Shown: piece after piece, positions 42,061 to 52,028 of the stretch | Layout of the letters: the number at the start of each line of letters is the position of its first letter | Numbering within the stretch: the stretch's first letter is position 1 | Assembly (NCBI GenBank): GCA_902798545.1 | Contig: CADBWQ010000012.1 | Coordinates: 1 to 64,000 of the forward strand | Length of the DNA stretch: 64,000 nt | Origin: Oscillospiraceae bacterium | GTDB taxonomy: Bacteria > Bacillota > Clostridia > Oscillospirales > Oscillospiraceae | Direction of reading: 5' to 3' | The notes under the pieces: model-generated | Told to the model about the DNA's origin: nothing | The model's database searches: none | What the model saw: only the letters and a program-made list of their open reading frames with translations | Translations under genes and position numbers: made by a program

Positions 42061-43980
42061 ATGATCGATATCAGCGTTTCTTCTCTGGTCAAATCCTTTG
42101 AGATCGGAAACAACATACTGGACGGGCTCAGCTTCCAGGTGGAGGCCGGCGAGCGCGTCGGCATACTCGGCCCCAACGGCTGCGGCAAGACCACCCTCTT
42201 CCGTATTCTGACCGGCGCGCTGGACTATGACGAGGGGCAGATCAGCATTGCCCCCTCCAAGCGCATCGGTCTCATCTCCCAGCTGCCGGTGTATCCGGAC
42301 GGCTGGACCGCCGAGGACGTGCTGCAGAACGCCTTCCGCCATGTCGACGCCATCCGCGCCCGGATGGAAAAGCTTGCCGGGCAGATGGAACACGACAGCT
42401 CCGCCGCGCTGCTCTCGGAATACGACCGCCTCGCCGCGGATTTTGAGCGGCTCGGCGGCTACGAGACGGATGTCGCCGTCAACCGCGTCGCCAACGGTCT
42501 CCAGATCGGTCCGGAGATGCGCGCGCAGAGCTTTGAGAGTCTCTCCGGCGGCGAAAAGACCCGCCTGAACCTCGCCCGCCTGATTCTGGAGGACACCGAG
42601 ATTCTCCTGCTGGACGAGCCCACCAACCACCTGGACCTTCACGCCGTGGAGTGGCTGGAGAACTACCTTCTGCACTTCAAGGGCACCGTCCTCGCCATCA
42701 GCCATGACCGCTACTTCCTCGACGTGGTCGCGCAGCGCTGTATCGAGCTGGTGGACGGCAGGGCGGAATTCTACAGCGGCAACTACAGCTTCTTTCTGGA
42801 GGAGCGGCAGCGCCGGTTTGAGGAAAAGCGCAGGCAGTATGAGAAGGACCAGGCCAAGATCGAACAGCTCACCCGTGCGGCCGAGCAGATGCATCTCTGG
42901 GCCTTCATGGGCAACGACAAGCTCCATAAACGCGCCTTCTCGATGGAAAAGCGCATTGAAAAGCTCTCCCGCAGCGAGAAGCCGCATGAGCAGAAAAAGC
43001 TCTCCGTCAAGTTCAGGGAGCGCGCCTTCTCCGGGGACGAGGTTCTTGCCGCGGACAGTCTGAAGAAGGCTTACGGCGACCGCGTGCTCTTCTCGGATCT
43101 CTCGTTTCTTGTCGAGGGGAAGGAACGCATCGCCATCATCGGTGACAACGGCAGCGGCAAGTCCACCCTTGTGAAGCTCATCACCGGTGAAGAGGCCCCC
43201 GATGCCGGCTGGCTGGCCCTCGGCCCCTCGGTACGCTGTGCCTGTCTGCCACAGCTGGTCCGCTTCCAGGACGACAGCCGCACCATGTACGACACCATGC
43301 TCTGGGAGTGCCGCTGTGCGCCGCAGGAGGCGCGGGACCGGCTGGCGGCCTTCGGCTTCCGCGGCGAGGATGTTTTCAAGCCTGTCTCCACCCTCTCCGG
43401 CGGTGAGCGCAGCCGCCTGAAGCTCTGCATGCTCATGGGCGGGGACATCAATCTTCTGATTCTCGACGAGCCAACCAACCATCTGGATATTGTCAGCCGC
43501 GAGTGGATGGAAGACGCGCTCTCCGATTACGGCGAGACGCTTCTCTTCGTCTCCCATGACCGCTACTTCATCGAGAAGTTCGCCACGCGGATCTGGGCCT
43601 TCGACGGCGGTGTTCTCACGGATTACCGCGGCGGCTGGAGCGACTATGTGGCCTGGAAGGAGCGGCAGACGGTTTTTGCCGCGGCGGAGAAGAAAAACGC
43701 CGCCAGACCCGAAGTCCGGAAGGCCGGCGAATCCCCGGCCGCGCCCGGTACGCAGAAAGCTCAGCCCCGGCCCCACGCGGGGAATCAGGCCCGTCAGATG
43801 CAGAAGGCGGAAAAGGAGATCGCGCGCCTGGAAGGGCAGCTTGCCGCCCTCGAAGAGGAGTGTGCCCAATATGCCACCGACTATCAGAAGCTGATGGAAC
43901 TGGAGGAACAGAAGGAATCCCTGAACAGGGCTCTGATGGAACAATACGAACGCTGGGAGGCGCTGAGTGATGGAGCATAA
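42061..43980 (+). CDS. ABC-F family ATPase
   Basis: A 639-residue soluble protein with two complete ATP-binding domains: GPNGCGKTTL / LSGGEKTRLNLARL / LLLDEPTNHLDLHA, and GDNGSGKSTL / LSGGERSRLKLCML / LILDEPTNHLDIVS. The linker is charged (about 230-330), and the C-terminal coiled coil (about 545-635) is typical of Uup/YdiF-like members. There are no membrane segments. ABC-F proteins act on the ribosome exit site; antibiotic protection is one possible role but not implied here. It starts three bases after the PBP gene, so it is in the same operon. Confidence 0.92.
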   Translation: MIDISVSSLVKSFEIGNNILDGLSFQVEAGERVGILGPNGCGKTTLFRILTGALDYDEGQISIAPSKRIGLISQLPVYPDGWTAEDVLQNAFRHVDAIRARMEKLAGQMEHDSSAALLSEYDRLAADFERLGGYETDVAVNRVANGLQIGPEMRAQSFESLSGGEKTRLNLARLILEDTEILLLDEPTNHLDLHAVEWLENYLLHFKGTVLAISHDRYFLDVVAQRCIELVDGRAEFYSGNYSFFLEERQRRFEEKRRQYEKDQAKIEQLTRAAEQMHLWAFMGNDKLHKRAFSMEKRIEKLSRSEKPHEQKKLSVKFRERAFSGDEVLAADSLKKAYGDRVLFSDLSFLVEGKERIAIIGDNGSGKSTLVKLITGEEAPDAGWLALGPSVRCACLPQLVRFQDDSRTMYDTMLWECRCAPQEARDRLAAFGFRGEDVFKPVSTLSGGERSRLKLCMLMGGDINLLILDEPTNHLDIVSREWMEDALSDYGETLLFVSHDRYFIEKFATRIWAFDGGVLTDYRGGWSDYVAWKERQTVFAAAEKKNAARPEVRKAGESPAAPGTQKAQPRPHAGNQARQMQKAEKEIARLEGQLAALEEECAQYATDYQKLMELEEQKESLNRALMEQYERWEALSDGA

Positions 43981-44746
43981 TCAATCGGATCGAAGCACCG
44001 GGCAGACCGCCGTGCAAAAGAAAAAAAGCCCGCTCTGGGCTTTCCTTTCCCCTGTTCTGATCGCCGTTGGGCTCTTCTTCCGCTTCGCGCTGCGCGGCTA
44101 TGTCTACTGGGGCTATCTCTGCTTTTTCCTGGCGGCGCTGATTCTGGCTCACCGCTTTCTGCCGGTTCTGCTCTGGCGCATCGTGCTCGGACTCACCTGC
44201 CTTGGGCTGGTCTATTTCTGCATCGTCGAAATCCCCATCGTCAGAAACGCGCGCACCGACCCCGACGCCGGGCGCCCGTATCTCATCGTCCTGGGTGCGG
44301 CGGTCTACGGCGATCGCCCCTCCCTCACCCTGGTGCGGCGTCTGGAGGGTGCGCAGGCTTATCTGGAGCAGTATCCCGATTCCGTTGCCATTGTATCCGG
44401 CGGAATGGGAAAGGGCGAAACCGTCACCGAGGCCCTGGCCATGCACGACTGGCTGGTGCAGCACGGGATTGACGAGGCGCGGATCATCATGGAACCGGAA
44501 GCGACATCGACGGAGGAGAATCTGCGTTATTCCTTCGATCTCATACGGGAACGCGGGGACGAACCCGACGGCAATGTCGCCGTCGTCTCCAGCGCCTACC
44601 ATCTCTTCCGGGCAAAATCCATGGCCCGGCTGCAGGGCGTTCGGGCTGCCGGTGTCGCCGCCCCCTGGGGCTATAAGATGGTCATGCTGAACTACTTCAT
44701 CCGGGAGGCATTCGGCGTCACACACCTGTGGGTCTTCGGCTGGTGA
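43970..44746 (+). CDS. YdcF/ElyC-family membrane protein (DUF218)
   Basis: A 258-residue protein with about three to four N-terminal helices (25-100) and a DUF218 domain: YLIVLGAAVYGDRPSLTLVRRLEGA, AIVSGGMGKGETVTEALAM, MEPEATSTEENLRYS, VVSSAYHLFRAKSMA. E. coli ElyC, a relative, affects envelope and lipid-carrier metabolism, which fits the cell-wall operon here. The start overlaps the ABC-F stop by about ten bases. The ATG at 43970 is preferred over GTG 43967. Confidence 0.85.
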   Translation: MEHNQSDRSTGQTAVQKKKSPLWAFLSPVLIAVGLFFRFALRGYVYWGYLCFFLAALILAHRFLPVLLWRIVLGLTCLGLVYFCIVEIPIVRNARTDPDAGRPYLIVLGAAVYGDRPSLTLVRRLEGAQAYLEQYPDSVAIVSGGMGKGETVTEALAMHDWLVQHGIDEARIIMEPEATSTEENLRYSFDLIRERGDEPDGNVAVVSSAYHLFRAKSMARLQGVRAAGVAAPWGYKMVMLNYFIREAFGVTHLWVFGW

Positions 44747-44809
44747 TGCACGGTTCCGGGATTTCCCGGCAAAGCCGTTCAGACCGGAATCCATACCGAT
44801 AAACCGATG

Positions 44810-44843
44810 ACAGGCCCTCCGCCGCTTCCGGCGGAAGGCCTGT
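44810..44843. terminator. terminator between converging genes
   Basis: A long stem (44810-44825 with 44829-44843, one mismatch) sits between YdcF (plus) and the histidine kinase (minus). T runs are weak on both sides. Confidence 0.6.
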
Positions 44844-44869
44844 CTGTCGTTATGGTCATATTCCCCTGT

Positions 44870-46177
44870 TCACCGGATCGGGAGCACGAATTCCGCCGCG
44901 AAATGATTCTCATCCCGCATCGTCCCGAAACTGCCTCCCAGCGCTTCCAGGATCTTTTCGCAGGTCCGCAGTCCGATTTTTGTGCTCTCCGTGAGGCTTC
45001 CCCGCTTCGAGACACCGTTGGATATCGTCACGGAGATCCGGTCTCCCTTCTGTTCGGTCAGGAATACCACGGGGCGTTCCGGATCCGCGTATTTTTTGAT
45101 ATTGGAGACCAGATTGTCAATCACGCGCTTGAGCATCGCGGCATCCGTGTTCAGCAGCCGCCCGTCTTCCAGGCGGTCGATGCTCTGCACATTGAAGCCG
45201 GAGTCGTGCAGGTCAAACTCCGCCTCTCCCAGCAGCTGCATCAGCAGCATGTGGATGTCGAAGTCCTCTCTGTGCAGCTCCATCTCCGAATGCCCGAATA
45301 CCAGAAAATATTTGAACAGCTCATCGGTCAGTTCCTTGAGCGCCAGAGATTTTCCGTATGCGGCTTCGAGATAGCGCTTCCGCTCCTCCTCAGAAATGGA
45401 TTCGGTGTTGTTCAGCAGTCCGAGATATCCGATGAGCGAGGTCATCGGGGTGCGGATATCATGGCTCATCGCCGTGATCAGTTCGCTGTTTGCCTCCCAG
45501 GCGCGCTTCTCATTTCCCATCCGCTCGATGATGGCGTCGCGCATGCCGTCGATGTCCGCCGCCAGTGTCGCCACCTCATCCACGCCGTCCACCGTAATCG
45601 GGCCGTTCAGATCGCCCGCTCCGACGGTCGCCGCTTCCTGAGAGAGCCGGATAATCCGCCAGGTCAGCCGGTTCGTGTACCAGAAGAGGACGCTCACCAT
45701 CACCAGTACCGCCACTACGGCCGCCATGATCCGGTTCAGGGTATCTTCCCTCTCCCGGGAGTTGTCCGTGACCGAGACATAGCCGATGCCGTCTTCAAAA
45801 CGCAGCGGATAAAGCCGGCCGCTGATGCCGCTGCGTCTCGGGGCTTCATAGCTCTGCATGGCGAGCGTGCGCGCCTCCGTGCCGCCGCCCGGAAGATTCA
45901 GTTCCTCCGCGGAATACACCGTGATCACCACGTGATCCCGCTGGGCAAGGAAGCGCTGAAGCGCGTCGGTGTCATCGCTGTAAACACGGTATTCCTGCAC
46001 ATAGCGGTTGAAGTCCGTATAGGCTTCCGCTTTTCTCGCAGCCACGGCGTTCGGGTTCATATAGTACCGGTTGACCAGCAGCGTGCCGATGTTGAATACC
46101 GCGAGATACGCTGCCGCCGCGCACATCAGGCTGAGCAGGGCCGACAGGATCAGCTTCGTGCTCAGGGAGCGCAGCAT
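44870..46177 (-). CDS. sensor histidine kinase
   Basis: A 435-residue membrane kinase. Helices at about 8-32 and 155-175 enclose an extracellular sensor of about 120 residues. Then come a HAMP domain, HisKA with MSHDIRTPMTSL as the phospho-His box, and an ATPase domain with DNLVSNIKKYA and a shortened G-box (KIGLRTCEKI). It forms a two-component pair with the OmpR-type regulator encoded upstream. The ATG at 46177 follows GAGG; a TTG at 46198 overlapping the regulator's stop is possible. The ligand is unknown. Confidence 0.88.
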   Translation of the reverse strand: MLRSLSTKLILSALLSLMCAAAAYLAVFNIGTLLVNRYYMNPNAVAARKAEAYTDFNRYVQEYRVYSDDTDALQRFLAQRDHVVITVYSAEELNLPGGGTEARTLAMQSYEAPRRSGISGRLYPLRFEDGIGYVSVTDNSREREDTLNRIMAAVVAVLVMVSVLFWYTNRLTWRIIRLSQEAATVGAGDLNGPITVDGVDEVATLAADIDGMRDAIIERMGNEKRAWEANSELITAMSHDIRTPMTSLIGYLGLLNNTESISEEERKRYLEAAYGKSLALKELTDELFKYFLVFGHSEMELHREDFDIHMLLMQLLGEAEFDLHDSGFNVQSIDRLEDGRLLNTDAAMLKRVIDNLVSNIKKYADPERPVVFLTEQKGDRISVTISNGVSKRGSLTESTKIGLRTCEKILEALGGSFGTMRDENHFAAEFVLPIR

Positions 46178-46190
46178 CGCAAACCTCGGT

Positions 46191-46883
46191 TCAGTCAACC
46201 TGATATCCCCTGCCCCAGACCGTCCTTATGATCTTGGGGGCCGAGGGGACCTCCTCGATTTTGCGCCGCAGATTCAGGACATGGACCATGATGGTGTTGC
46301 CCGAGCCCGGAAGGAACTTTTCGTTCCATACCGTCTCATAGAGTTCCTGTGTGGTTACGGTCCTGCCGCGGTTTTTCACCAGGCACTCGAGAATGGAATA
46401 CTCCGTGTCCGTCAGGGGCACGATCTCCCCGCCGTTGCGAACCATCCGGGTTCCCAGATCCACCTCCAGACTGCCGTAGCTCCAGACGGAAGAAGCCGGT
46501 TTGCCCCGGTATTCCTGGTAGCGCCGCAGCAGCGACTTCACTTTCGCCAGAAGCTCCGGCTGAGAAAAGGGCTTTGAGAGGAAATCATCCCCGCCGCTCT
46601 GATAAGCGGATATTCTGTCTCTCTCGGCGCTCTTTGCCGTCAGAAAGAGAATCGGCACGTTGGAAAACGTGCGGATCTTCTCACAGGTTTCGATCCCGTC
46701 CGTACCGGGCATCATCACATCCAGAATAATCAGGTCCGTATCCCTGTGATCCTGCATATAAGCCACGGCATCACTGCCGTTGGCCGCCTCTGCCGTCTCA
46801 TATTCCCTGCGCAGCAACAGGTTCAGAACATTCCGAATATCGGGATCGTCGTCTACGATCAGGATTCTTGTTACTTCGCTCAT
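46191..46883 (-). CDS. OmpR-family response regulator
   Basis: A 230-residue regulator. The receiver has VDDDPD and LIILDVMMPGTDG (phospho-Asp) and a KPF motif; the C-terminal winged helix has LTDTEYSILECLVKN and VMVHVLNLRRKIE, RTVWGRGYQVD. It activates or represses target promoters when phosphorylated by the kinase encoded next. The ATG at 46883 follows GGAGG. It is divergent from the oligopeptide transporter operon, which is a candidate target. A TATACT box lies about 50 bases upstream, but I see no good -35. Confidence 0.9.
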   Translation of the reverse strand: MSEVTRILIVDDDPDIRNVLNLLLRREYETAEAANGSDAVAYMQDHRDTDLIILDVMMPGTDGIETCEKIRTFSNVPILFLTAKSAERDRISAYQSGGDDFLSKPFSQPELLAKVKSLLRRYQEYRGKPASSVWSYGSLEVDLGTRMVRNGGEIVPLTDTEYSILECLVKNRGRTVTTQELYETVWNEKFLPGSGNTIMVHVLNLRRKIEEVPSAPKIIRTVWGRGYQVD

Positions 46884-47112
46884 CTTATCCTCCATGCGGG
46901 ATATTTCCCGTATGCGACAGTATAACACAAGTCTCCGTTAATTTTCCATGTAAACTGTGAACTTTAAGAAATCTAAAGAAATCGCCTCCGCCGTGGAAAT
47001 CTCCTGCCTCCGCCGCATTCTGTCAATCGGTCAAAATAGTAAAAACCGACCGTTCAGTCCTCCTTTCCATCGGGCAAATTACATGAAAATCAGGTGAAAA
47101 CGGAATCCGCTC

Positions 47113-47141
47113 TTTACTTTTTATCTCGTTAACACTATAAT
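47113..47141 (+). promoter_or_regulatory. promoter of the oligopeptide ABC operon
   Basis: TTTACT (47113-47118) and TATAAT (47136-47141), spacer 17. Upstream, CGGTC and GACCG at about 47035-47065 form an inverted repeat that could bind a regulator. The gene-free stretch 46884-47194 holds nothing else. Confidence 0.7.
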
Positions 47142-47194
47142 TCGATAAAGTATGAGGCATTTCATACTGATCACAATTGAAAGGAAGAAAAACC

Positions 47195-48850
47195 GTGAAA
47201 AAACTCTTGTCCCTGCTGCTGGTTGTTGCGGTTCTCGCCTCCTGCGCGGTTACCGTTGCCTTCGCAGACAGCGATGCCTATCTGGGCGTCATGCTCACCA
47301 CCAACGTCATGTCCCTGGACACGAACCTTGCAACCGACGGTGAATCCTTCGAGGTCATCGCCAACTGCATTGACGGTCTGACTCAGATGGATGCCGACGG
47401 CGCCGCCGTTCCGGCCATTGCCGAGAGCTATGACGTATCCGAAGACGGCACCGTGTATACCTTCCACCTTCGTGACGCGAAGTGGGCCAACGGCGCAGAT
47501 GTCACTGCCTATGACTTTGAGTTCGCGTGGAAGCGCATTGCCCAGGAAGCCGGCGAGTACGCCTACCTTCTGGACAGCAGCGTCGGCTGTGTAAAGAACG
47601 CCGATGCCATCATCTATGAAGGCGCCGATCCCGACACCCTCGGTGTCGAAGCCGTTGACGCGAAGACCTTTGTCGTCACCCTCGAGGTCCCTGTCTCCTT
47701 CTTCCCCAGTCTGATGTACTTCCCCACCTTCTATCCCATCAACGAGGAGTTCTACAACAGCCTTGAGGCCGGTACCTACGGCACCAGCCCGGAGACCTTC
47801 CTCTCCAACGGTGCTTTCGTTCTGGAGAACTACACCCCCGGCACTGCCAGTCTCTCCCTCAAGCGGAACGAGACCTACTGGGATGCTGACAATGTCAAGC
47901 TCGCCGGCATCAAGTATCAGGTCATTCAGAACTCCGGCGAAGCTCTCGATGCCTTTAACAAGGGCGAACTGAACATGGTCACCGTTTCCGGCAACCAGGT
48001 TGCCGCGGCCGAGAATGATCCCAAGCTTGCTGAGAACCTGTCCGTCACCGGCGCCGGCTACATGTGGTACCTGAGCTTCAGCCAGACTGAGAACAACGCG
48101 CAGGGCGGCATGCTTGCCAACAAGAATCTGCGTCTTGCCATCTCCAATGTCATCGACCGCTATAACCTCGTCGACAACTATGTCATGGATGGTTCTCTGG
48201 CCACCTTTACTGCGGTTCCTCCTCAGTTCGCAGCCAGCTCCACCACCGGCGAGGACTTCTCCGCCGATCAGGATCTGTTCCTGGATGTCTGCGACTACAA
48301 TCCCGAAGCCGCTGCCGAGTACTATGCTCTGGCCAAGGAAGAGCTCGGCCAGGATGAATTCACCTTCACCATGATTTACGGCAGCAACGAAGGCAACGAA
48401 ATCGCCCTGGTTGCCCAGGCCATCAAGGAAGACATCGAGGCCGAACTCGACGGCATGACCATCAACCTCCAGCCCATGACCAAGAGCGAGCGTCTGGACA
48501 AGATGCAGAACGACAACTACGACATCGCTCTGACCCGCTGGGGCCCGGACTATGCCGACCCGATGACCTATCTCGGCATGTGGATCACCGACAACAGCAA
48601 CAACTACGGCTTCTGGAGCAACGCGGAGTACGATCAGCTCATCGCTGACTGCACCACCGGCGCCTACGTCTCTGACTATGATGCCCGCTGGGCTGCCATG
48701 CTCGAGGCCGAGACCATCGTCATGCAGGAAGCCGTCATCGCCCCGCTTTATACCAAGGCGAATGCAAACCTCATCTCCAGCGATGTTGAGGGTGTCCAGT
48801 TCCACCCGGTCGCGCTGAACCGCGTCTACAAGGCTGCCTCCATCGGATAA
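47195..48850 (+). CDS. oppA: oligopeptide-binding protein of an ABC transporter
   Basis: A 551-residue SBP_bac_5 family protein (YDVSEDGTVYTFHLRDAKWANGADVTAYDFEFAWKR is the family signature). It binds peptides outside the cell for import by the permeases downstream. The start is GTG at 47195 behind AAAGGA; a TTG at 47177 precedes that site. The signal shows both VLASC (a lipobox-like Cys near residue 19) and a type I site (VAFA-DSD), so lipid attachment is uncertain. It is separated from the permease genes by a hairpin. Confidence 0.9.
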   Translation: MKKLLSLLLVVAVLASCAVTVAFADSDAYLGVMLTTNVMSLDTNLATDGESFEVIANCIDGLTQMDADGAAVPAIAESYDVSEDGTVYTFHLRDAKWANGADVTAYDFEFAWKRIAQEAGEYAYLLDSSVGCVKNADAIIYEGADPDTLGVEAVDAKTFVVTLEVPVSFFPSLMYFPTFYPINEEFYNSLEAGTYGTSPETFLSNGAFVLENYTPGTASLSLKRNETYWDADNVKLAGIKYQVIQNSGEALDAFNKGELNMVTVSGNQVAAAENDPKLAENLSVTGAGYMWYLSFSQTENNAQGGMLANKNLRLAISNVIDRYNLVDNYVMDGSLATFTAVPPQFAASSTTGEDFSADQDLFLDVCDYNPEAAAEYYALAKEELGQDEFTFTMIYGSNEGNEIALVAQAIKEDIEAELDGMTINLQPMTKSERLDKMQNDNYDIALTRWGPDYADPMTYLGMWITDNSNNYGFWSNAEYDQLIADCTTGAYVSDYDARWAAMLEAETIVMQEAVIAPLYTKANANLISSDVEGVQFHPVALNRVYKAASIG

Positions 48851-48875
48851 TCCCATCGCTTTTTACAGAATTGAG

Positions 48876-48905
48876 CAGAGCGGTCACTTCATAAGGGCCG
48901 CTCTG
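48876..48905 (+). terminator. hairpin between oppA and permease genes, probable partial terminator
   Basis: An 8-bp stem (48876-48883 with 48898-48905) followed by TTTCTTA. It would favour higher expression of the binding protein. Confidence 0.6.
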
Positions 48906-48933
48906 TTTCTTAGATGAAAAGGAACCTTCGCTT

Positions 48934-49884
48934 ATGTTAAAGTATGTTTTGAAGCGCGTCGGTCTGGCGGCATTGACGCTTCTGATTATCGTCTTCCTGC
49001 TGTTCTGGCTGGTTCGCATCATGCCGGGCAACCCCTTCCCCTCCGAGCGCATGAACGATATTCAGATTGCCAACAAGCGCGCGGAGCTCGGCCTGGACAA
49101 CCCGATTCTTGTCCAGTTCTGGAATTATATCACAAAGCTGCTGCACGGAGACTTTGGAAACGGGACCTCGCTCTACTACGGAGTGCCCATCAAAACCGTC
49201 CTCAACACCGCCGTTTCCAATTCCTTCCGCATCGGCGGCATCAGCATCCTGCTCGGAACAGCAGTCGGGCTCCTGCTCGGCATCACCGCCGCCCTGAACC
49301 GCGGGAAGTTCCTGGACGGATTCTGCACGGTGTTTTCCATCATCGGGGTCTGCGTGCCGTCCTATGTGTTCATGATCTTCCTGCAGTACACCTTCTCCTT
49401 CAAGATTCCGTTTTTTCCCTACTTCTTCGATGACTCCCGTTTTCTCTTCTCCTCTGTCATGCCCGCCCTGTCGCTGAGTCTTTTTACCATGTCGACCATT
49501 GCGCGCTTCACACGCAACGAGATGGTCGAGGTGTTCGACAGCGATTATGTGCGTCTGGCTGAGTCCAAAGGCCTCTATGGCAGCAAACTGGTAAGAGCCC
49601 ATGTTCTGCGGAACGCCCTGATCCCGATCGTGACGGTGCTGGCTCCGCTGGTGGTGGATCTGCTCACCGGTGCTCTTGTTGTGGAAAAGATCTATGGCAT
49701 CAACGGAATCGGCAAGCTCATGGTGGATGCCATTACCGGTGAAGGAATTGACTATAACTACGTCCTTGCCCTCGGAATCCTGTATTCCACGCTGTATATC
49801 ACCGTCATGCTGTTGGTGGATCTCCTCTACGGCGTTCTGGATCCGCGCATCCGTGTGGCAAAGAAGAGAGGGGAGGCAGCATAA
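48934..49884 (+). CDS. oppB: oligopeptide ABC transporter permease, OppB type
   Basis: A 316-residue BPD_transp_1 permease with six helices. LLIIVFLLFWLVRIMPGNPF is the OppB N-terminus, and SDYVRLAESKGLYGSKLVRAHVLRNALIPIV is the EAA coupling loop. It forms the channel with the next gene product. The ATG follows AAAGGA. Confidence 0.93.
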   Translation: MLKYVLKRVGLAALTLLIIVFLLFWLVRIMPGNPFPSERMNDIQIANKRAELGLDNPILVQFWNYITKLLHGDFGNGTSLYYGVPIKTVLNTAVSNSFRIGGISILLGTAVGLLLGITAALNRGKFLDGFCTVFSIIGVCVPSYVFMIFLQYTFSFKIPFFPYFFDDSRFLFSSVMPALSLSLFTMSTIARFTRNEMVEVFDSDYVRLAESKGLYGSKLVRAHVLRNALIPIVTVLAPLVVDLLTGALVVEKIYGINGIGKLMVDAITGEGIDYNYVLALGILYSTLYITVMLLVDLLYGVLDPRIRVAKKRGEAA

Positions 49885-49886
49885 CC

Positions 49887-50933
49887 ATGGCGTCAAAAAA
49901 ACTCAGCCCCGTCCCCGCGGGCAGCGCCGCTCCCTATGTTCCTGTTTCCGGTGATTTTGAACTGCTCGGAAACCGCGATCTCCAAACCGATACCAACTTC
50001 GCCTCTCAGAGCTACTGGAAAGGCGTATTTGTCCACTTCTTCAAGAACAGGCGCGCCGTTGTCGGGCTTGTGATCATTGCCGTGATTATCCTCCTGGCCA
50101 TCATCGGTCCGCTTATGAACTCCTATGGCTACCGCGATATCATCCAGTACCGGAATGATCAGAACCGCCGCGTTGTGGCCAAAGCGGTTCCGCCCCGTGT
50201 TCCCTGGATCCATCAGCTCTTTACCGGCGAGCCTTATGACGACGCCTTTGCCGACAGGACCTTCATCTTCGGGACGGATGATCTCGGTCGTGATCTCTGG
50301 ACCCGGACTTGGCACGGCACACGGGTTTCCCTCCTGGTCGCCTTTGTGACCATTGCCATCGACGTCATCATCGGTATGAGTTTCGGACTCGTCTCCGGAT
50401 ACTTCGGCGGCGTCACGGACAACCTGATGCAGCGCTTTGTCGAGATTGCCAACAGTGTGCCCCGCCTGGTAATCGTCTCTGTTCTGGCGATCTTCATGCC
50501 GAAAGGGATGGGCCTTGTCATCGTGGCGCTGCTTCTGACGGAATGGATCGGCATGAGCAAGATTGCGCGTGCCGAGATGCTCAAAATCAAGGAGCAGGAA
50601 TACGTTCTTGCAAGCCGTACGCTCGGCGCGGACAGCGCGCACATCATCTTCAGGGAGATTCTGCCGAACACCATCGGCCCGATCATCACCCAGATGATGT
50701 TCAGCATTCCCACCGCCATCTTCACCGAAGCCTTCCTGAGCTTCGTCGGTGTCGGCATCGTGCTGCCCCAGTGCTCCATCGGTACTCTGATTGAAGAGGG
50801 ATTCAACAACATAACCATTCTCCCCTATCAGATTCTGCCTCCCATCATTGTTCTGGCTCTGCTGATGCTGGGCTTCAACTTCATCGGCGACGGGCTGCGC
50901 GAAGCGCTTGCCCCGAAGCTGGAAGATATGTGA
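49887..50933 (+). CDS. oppC: oligopeptide ABC transporter permease, OppC type
   Basis: A 348-residue permease with the OppC_N segment (ESYWKGVFVHFFKNRRAVVGLVI-like) and GTDDLGRDLWTRTWHGTRVSL. The coupling loop is KEQEYVLASRTLGADSAHIIFREILPNT. Six helices. It begins two bases after the oppB stop, one operon. Confidence 0.93.
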   Translation: MASKKLSPVPAGSAAPYVPVSGDFELLGNRDLQTDTNFASQSYWKGVFVHFFKNRRAVVGLVIIAVIILLAIIGPLMNSYGYRDIIQYRNDQNRRVVAKAVPPRVPWIHQLFTGEPYDDAFADRTFIFGTDDLGRDLWTRTWHGTRVSLLVAFVTIAIDVIIGMSFGLVSGYFGGVTDNLMQRFVEIANSVPRLVIVSVLAIFMPKGMGLVIVALLLTEWIGMSKIARAEMLKIKEQEYVLASRTLGADSAHIIFREILPNTIGPIITQMMFSIPTAIFTEAFLSFVGVGIVLPQCSIGTLIEEGFNNITILPYQILPPIIVLALLMLGFNFIGDGLREALAPKLEDM

Positions 50934-50945
50934 GGGAGGTGCCGT

Positions 50946-52028
50946 ATGAGCGCAAAAACCATTCTGAAAATCCAGAATCTGGACATCTCCTTCCGTACCA
51001 ATGCTGGTGTCATCCATGCCATCCGCGGTGTCGATCTCGACCTGCAGAAGGGTGAGACCGTGGCCATTGTCGGCGAGAGCGGCTCCGGCAAGTCTGTCAC
51101 CATGAAGGCCGTGGTCGGTCTTCTGGACAGCAACGCCACCATCAACAGCGGCGAAATCCTCTACACCTTTGAAGACGAATCCGGAAACGACCAGACGATC
51201 GACCTGCTCAGGATCAGCAGGAAGCAGCTCCGCCAGACCATCAACGGCCAGCATATTGCCATGGTCTTCCAGGACCCCATGACCAGTCTTGACCCCACTA
51301 TGCCCATCGGCAAGCAGATCATGGAGGGCATTCTCATGCACCGCAATCTCAGCCGCGCGGAAGCGCGGGCTAGAGCGCTGGAGCTTTTGCACCTGGTCGG
51401 CATCACAGACGCCGAAAAGCGTTTCAGGAATTATCCTCATCAGCTCTCCGGCGGCATGCGTCAGCGTGTGGTCATCGCCATTGCCCTCTCCGCAGACCCC
51501 GACATTCTGATCTGTGATGAGCCGACAACCGCTCTGGATGTGACCATTCAGGCCAGGATTCTGGAGCTCATCAAGGATATCCAGGAGAAGATGAAGCTCT
51601 CCGTCATCTACATCACCCATGATCTCGGTGTTGTGGCCAAGGTCGCAGACTATGTGGATGTGATGTACGCCGGCAAGATCGTGGAGGTTGGCAATGTCAA
51701 CGAGATCTTCTACGATCCGCGCCATCCGTACACCTGGGGTCTGCTCTCTGCCATGCCTGACATGGAAACCGACGACGACCGTCTCTATTCCATTCCCGGC
51801 AGCCCGCCGAATCTTCTGCATGAGCCTGTCGGCGACGCCTTTGCAGACCGGAACCCCTTCGCCCTGGCAATTGACAAGAAGGCCATGCCGCCGCTCTTTA
51901 AGATCTCAGAAACGCATTATGCCGCGACCTGGCTGCTGCATCCCGATGCCCCGAAGATCGAGATGCCCGAATCATTGCGCCTCCGTCTGGAGCGCGCGCG
52001 GAAAGAGGTGGAGAAGCTCCATGAGTGA
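50946..52028 (+). CDS. oppD: oligopeptide ABC transporter ATP-binding protein, OppD type
   Basis: A 360-residue ATPase: Walker A GESGSGKSVTM, Walker B ILICDEPTTALD, signature LSGGMRQRVVIA, and the OppD/F C-terminal extension (HPYTWGLLSAMP, IPGSPPN) that in relatives carries an iron-sulfur site, but here few Cys are present. It powers peptide import with OppF. Confidence 0.93.
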   Translation: MSAKTILKIQNLDISFRTNAGVIHAIRGVDLDLQKGETVAIVGESGSGKSVTMKAVVGLLDSNATINSGEILYTFEDESGNDQTIDLLRISRKQLRQTINGQHIAMVFQDPMTSLDPTMPIGKQIMEGILMHRNLSRAEARARALELLHLVGITDAEKRFRNYPHQLSGGMRQRVVIAIALSADPDILICDEPTTALDVTIQARILELIKDIQEKMKLSVIYITHDLGVVAKVADYVDVMYAGKIVEVGNVNEIFYDPRHPYTWGLLSAMPDMETDDDRLYSIPGSPPNLLHEPVGDAFADRNPFALAIDKKAMPPLFKISETHYAATWLLHPDAPKIEMPESLRLRLERARKEVEKLHE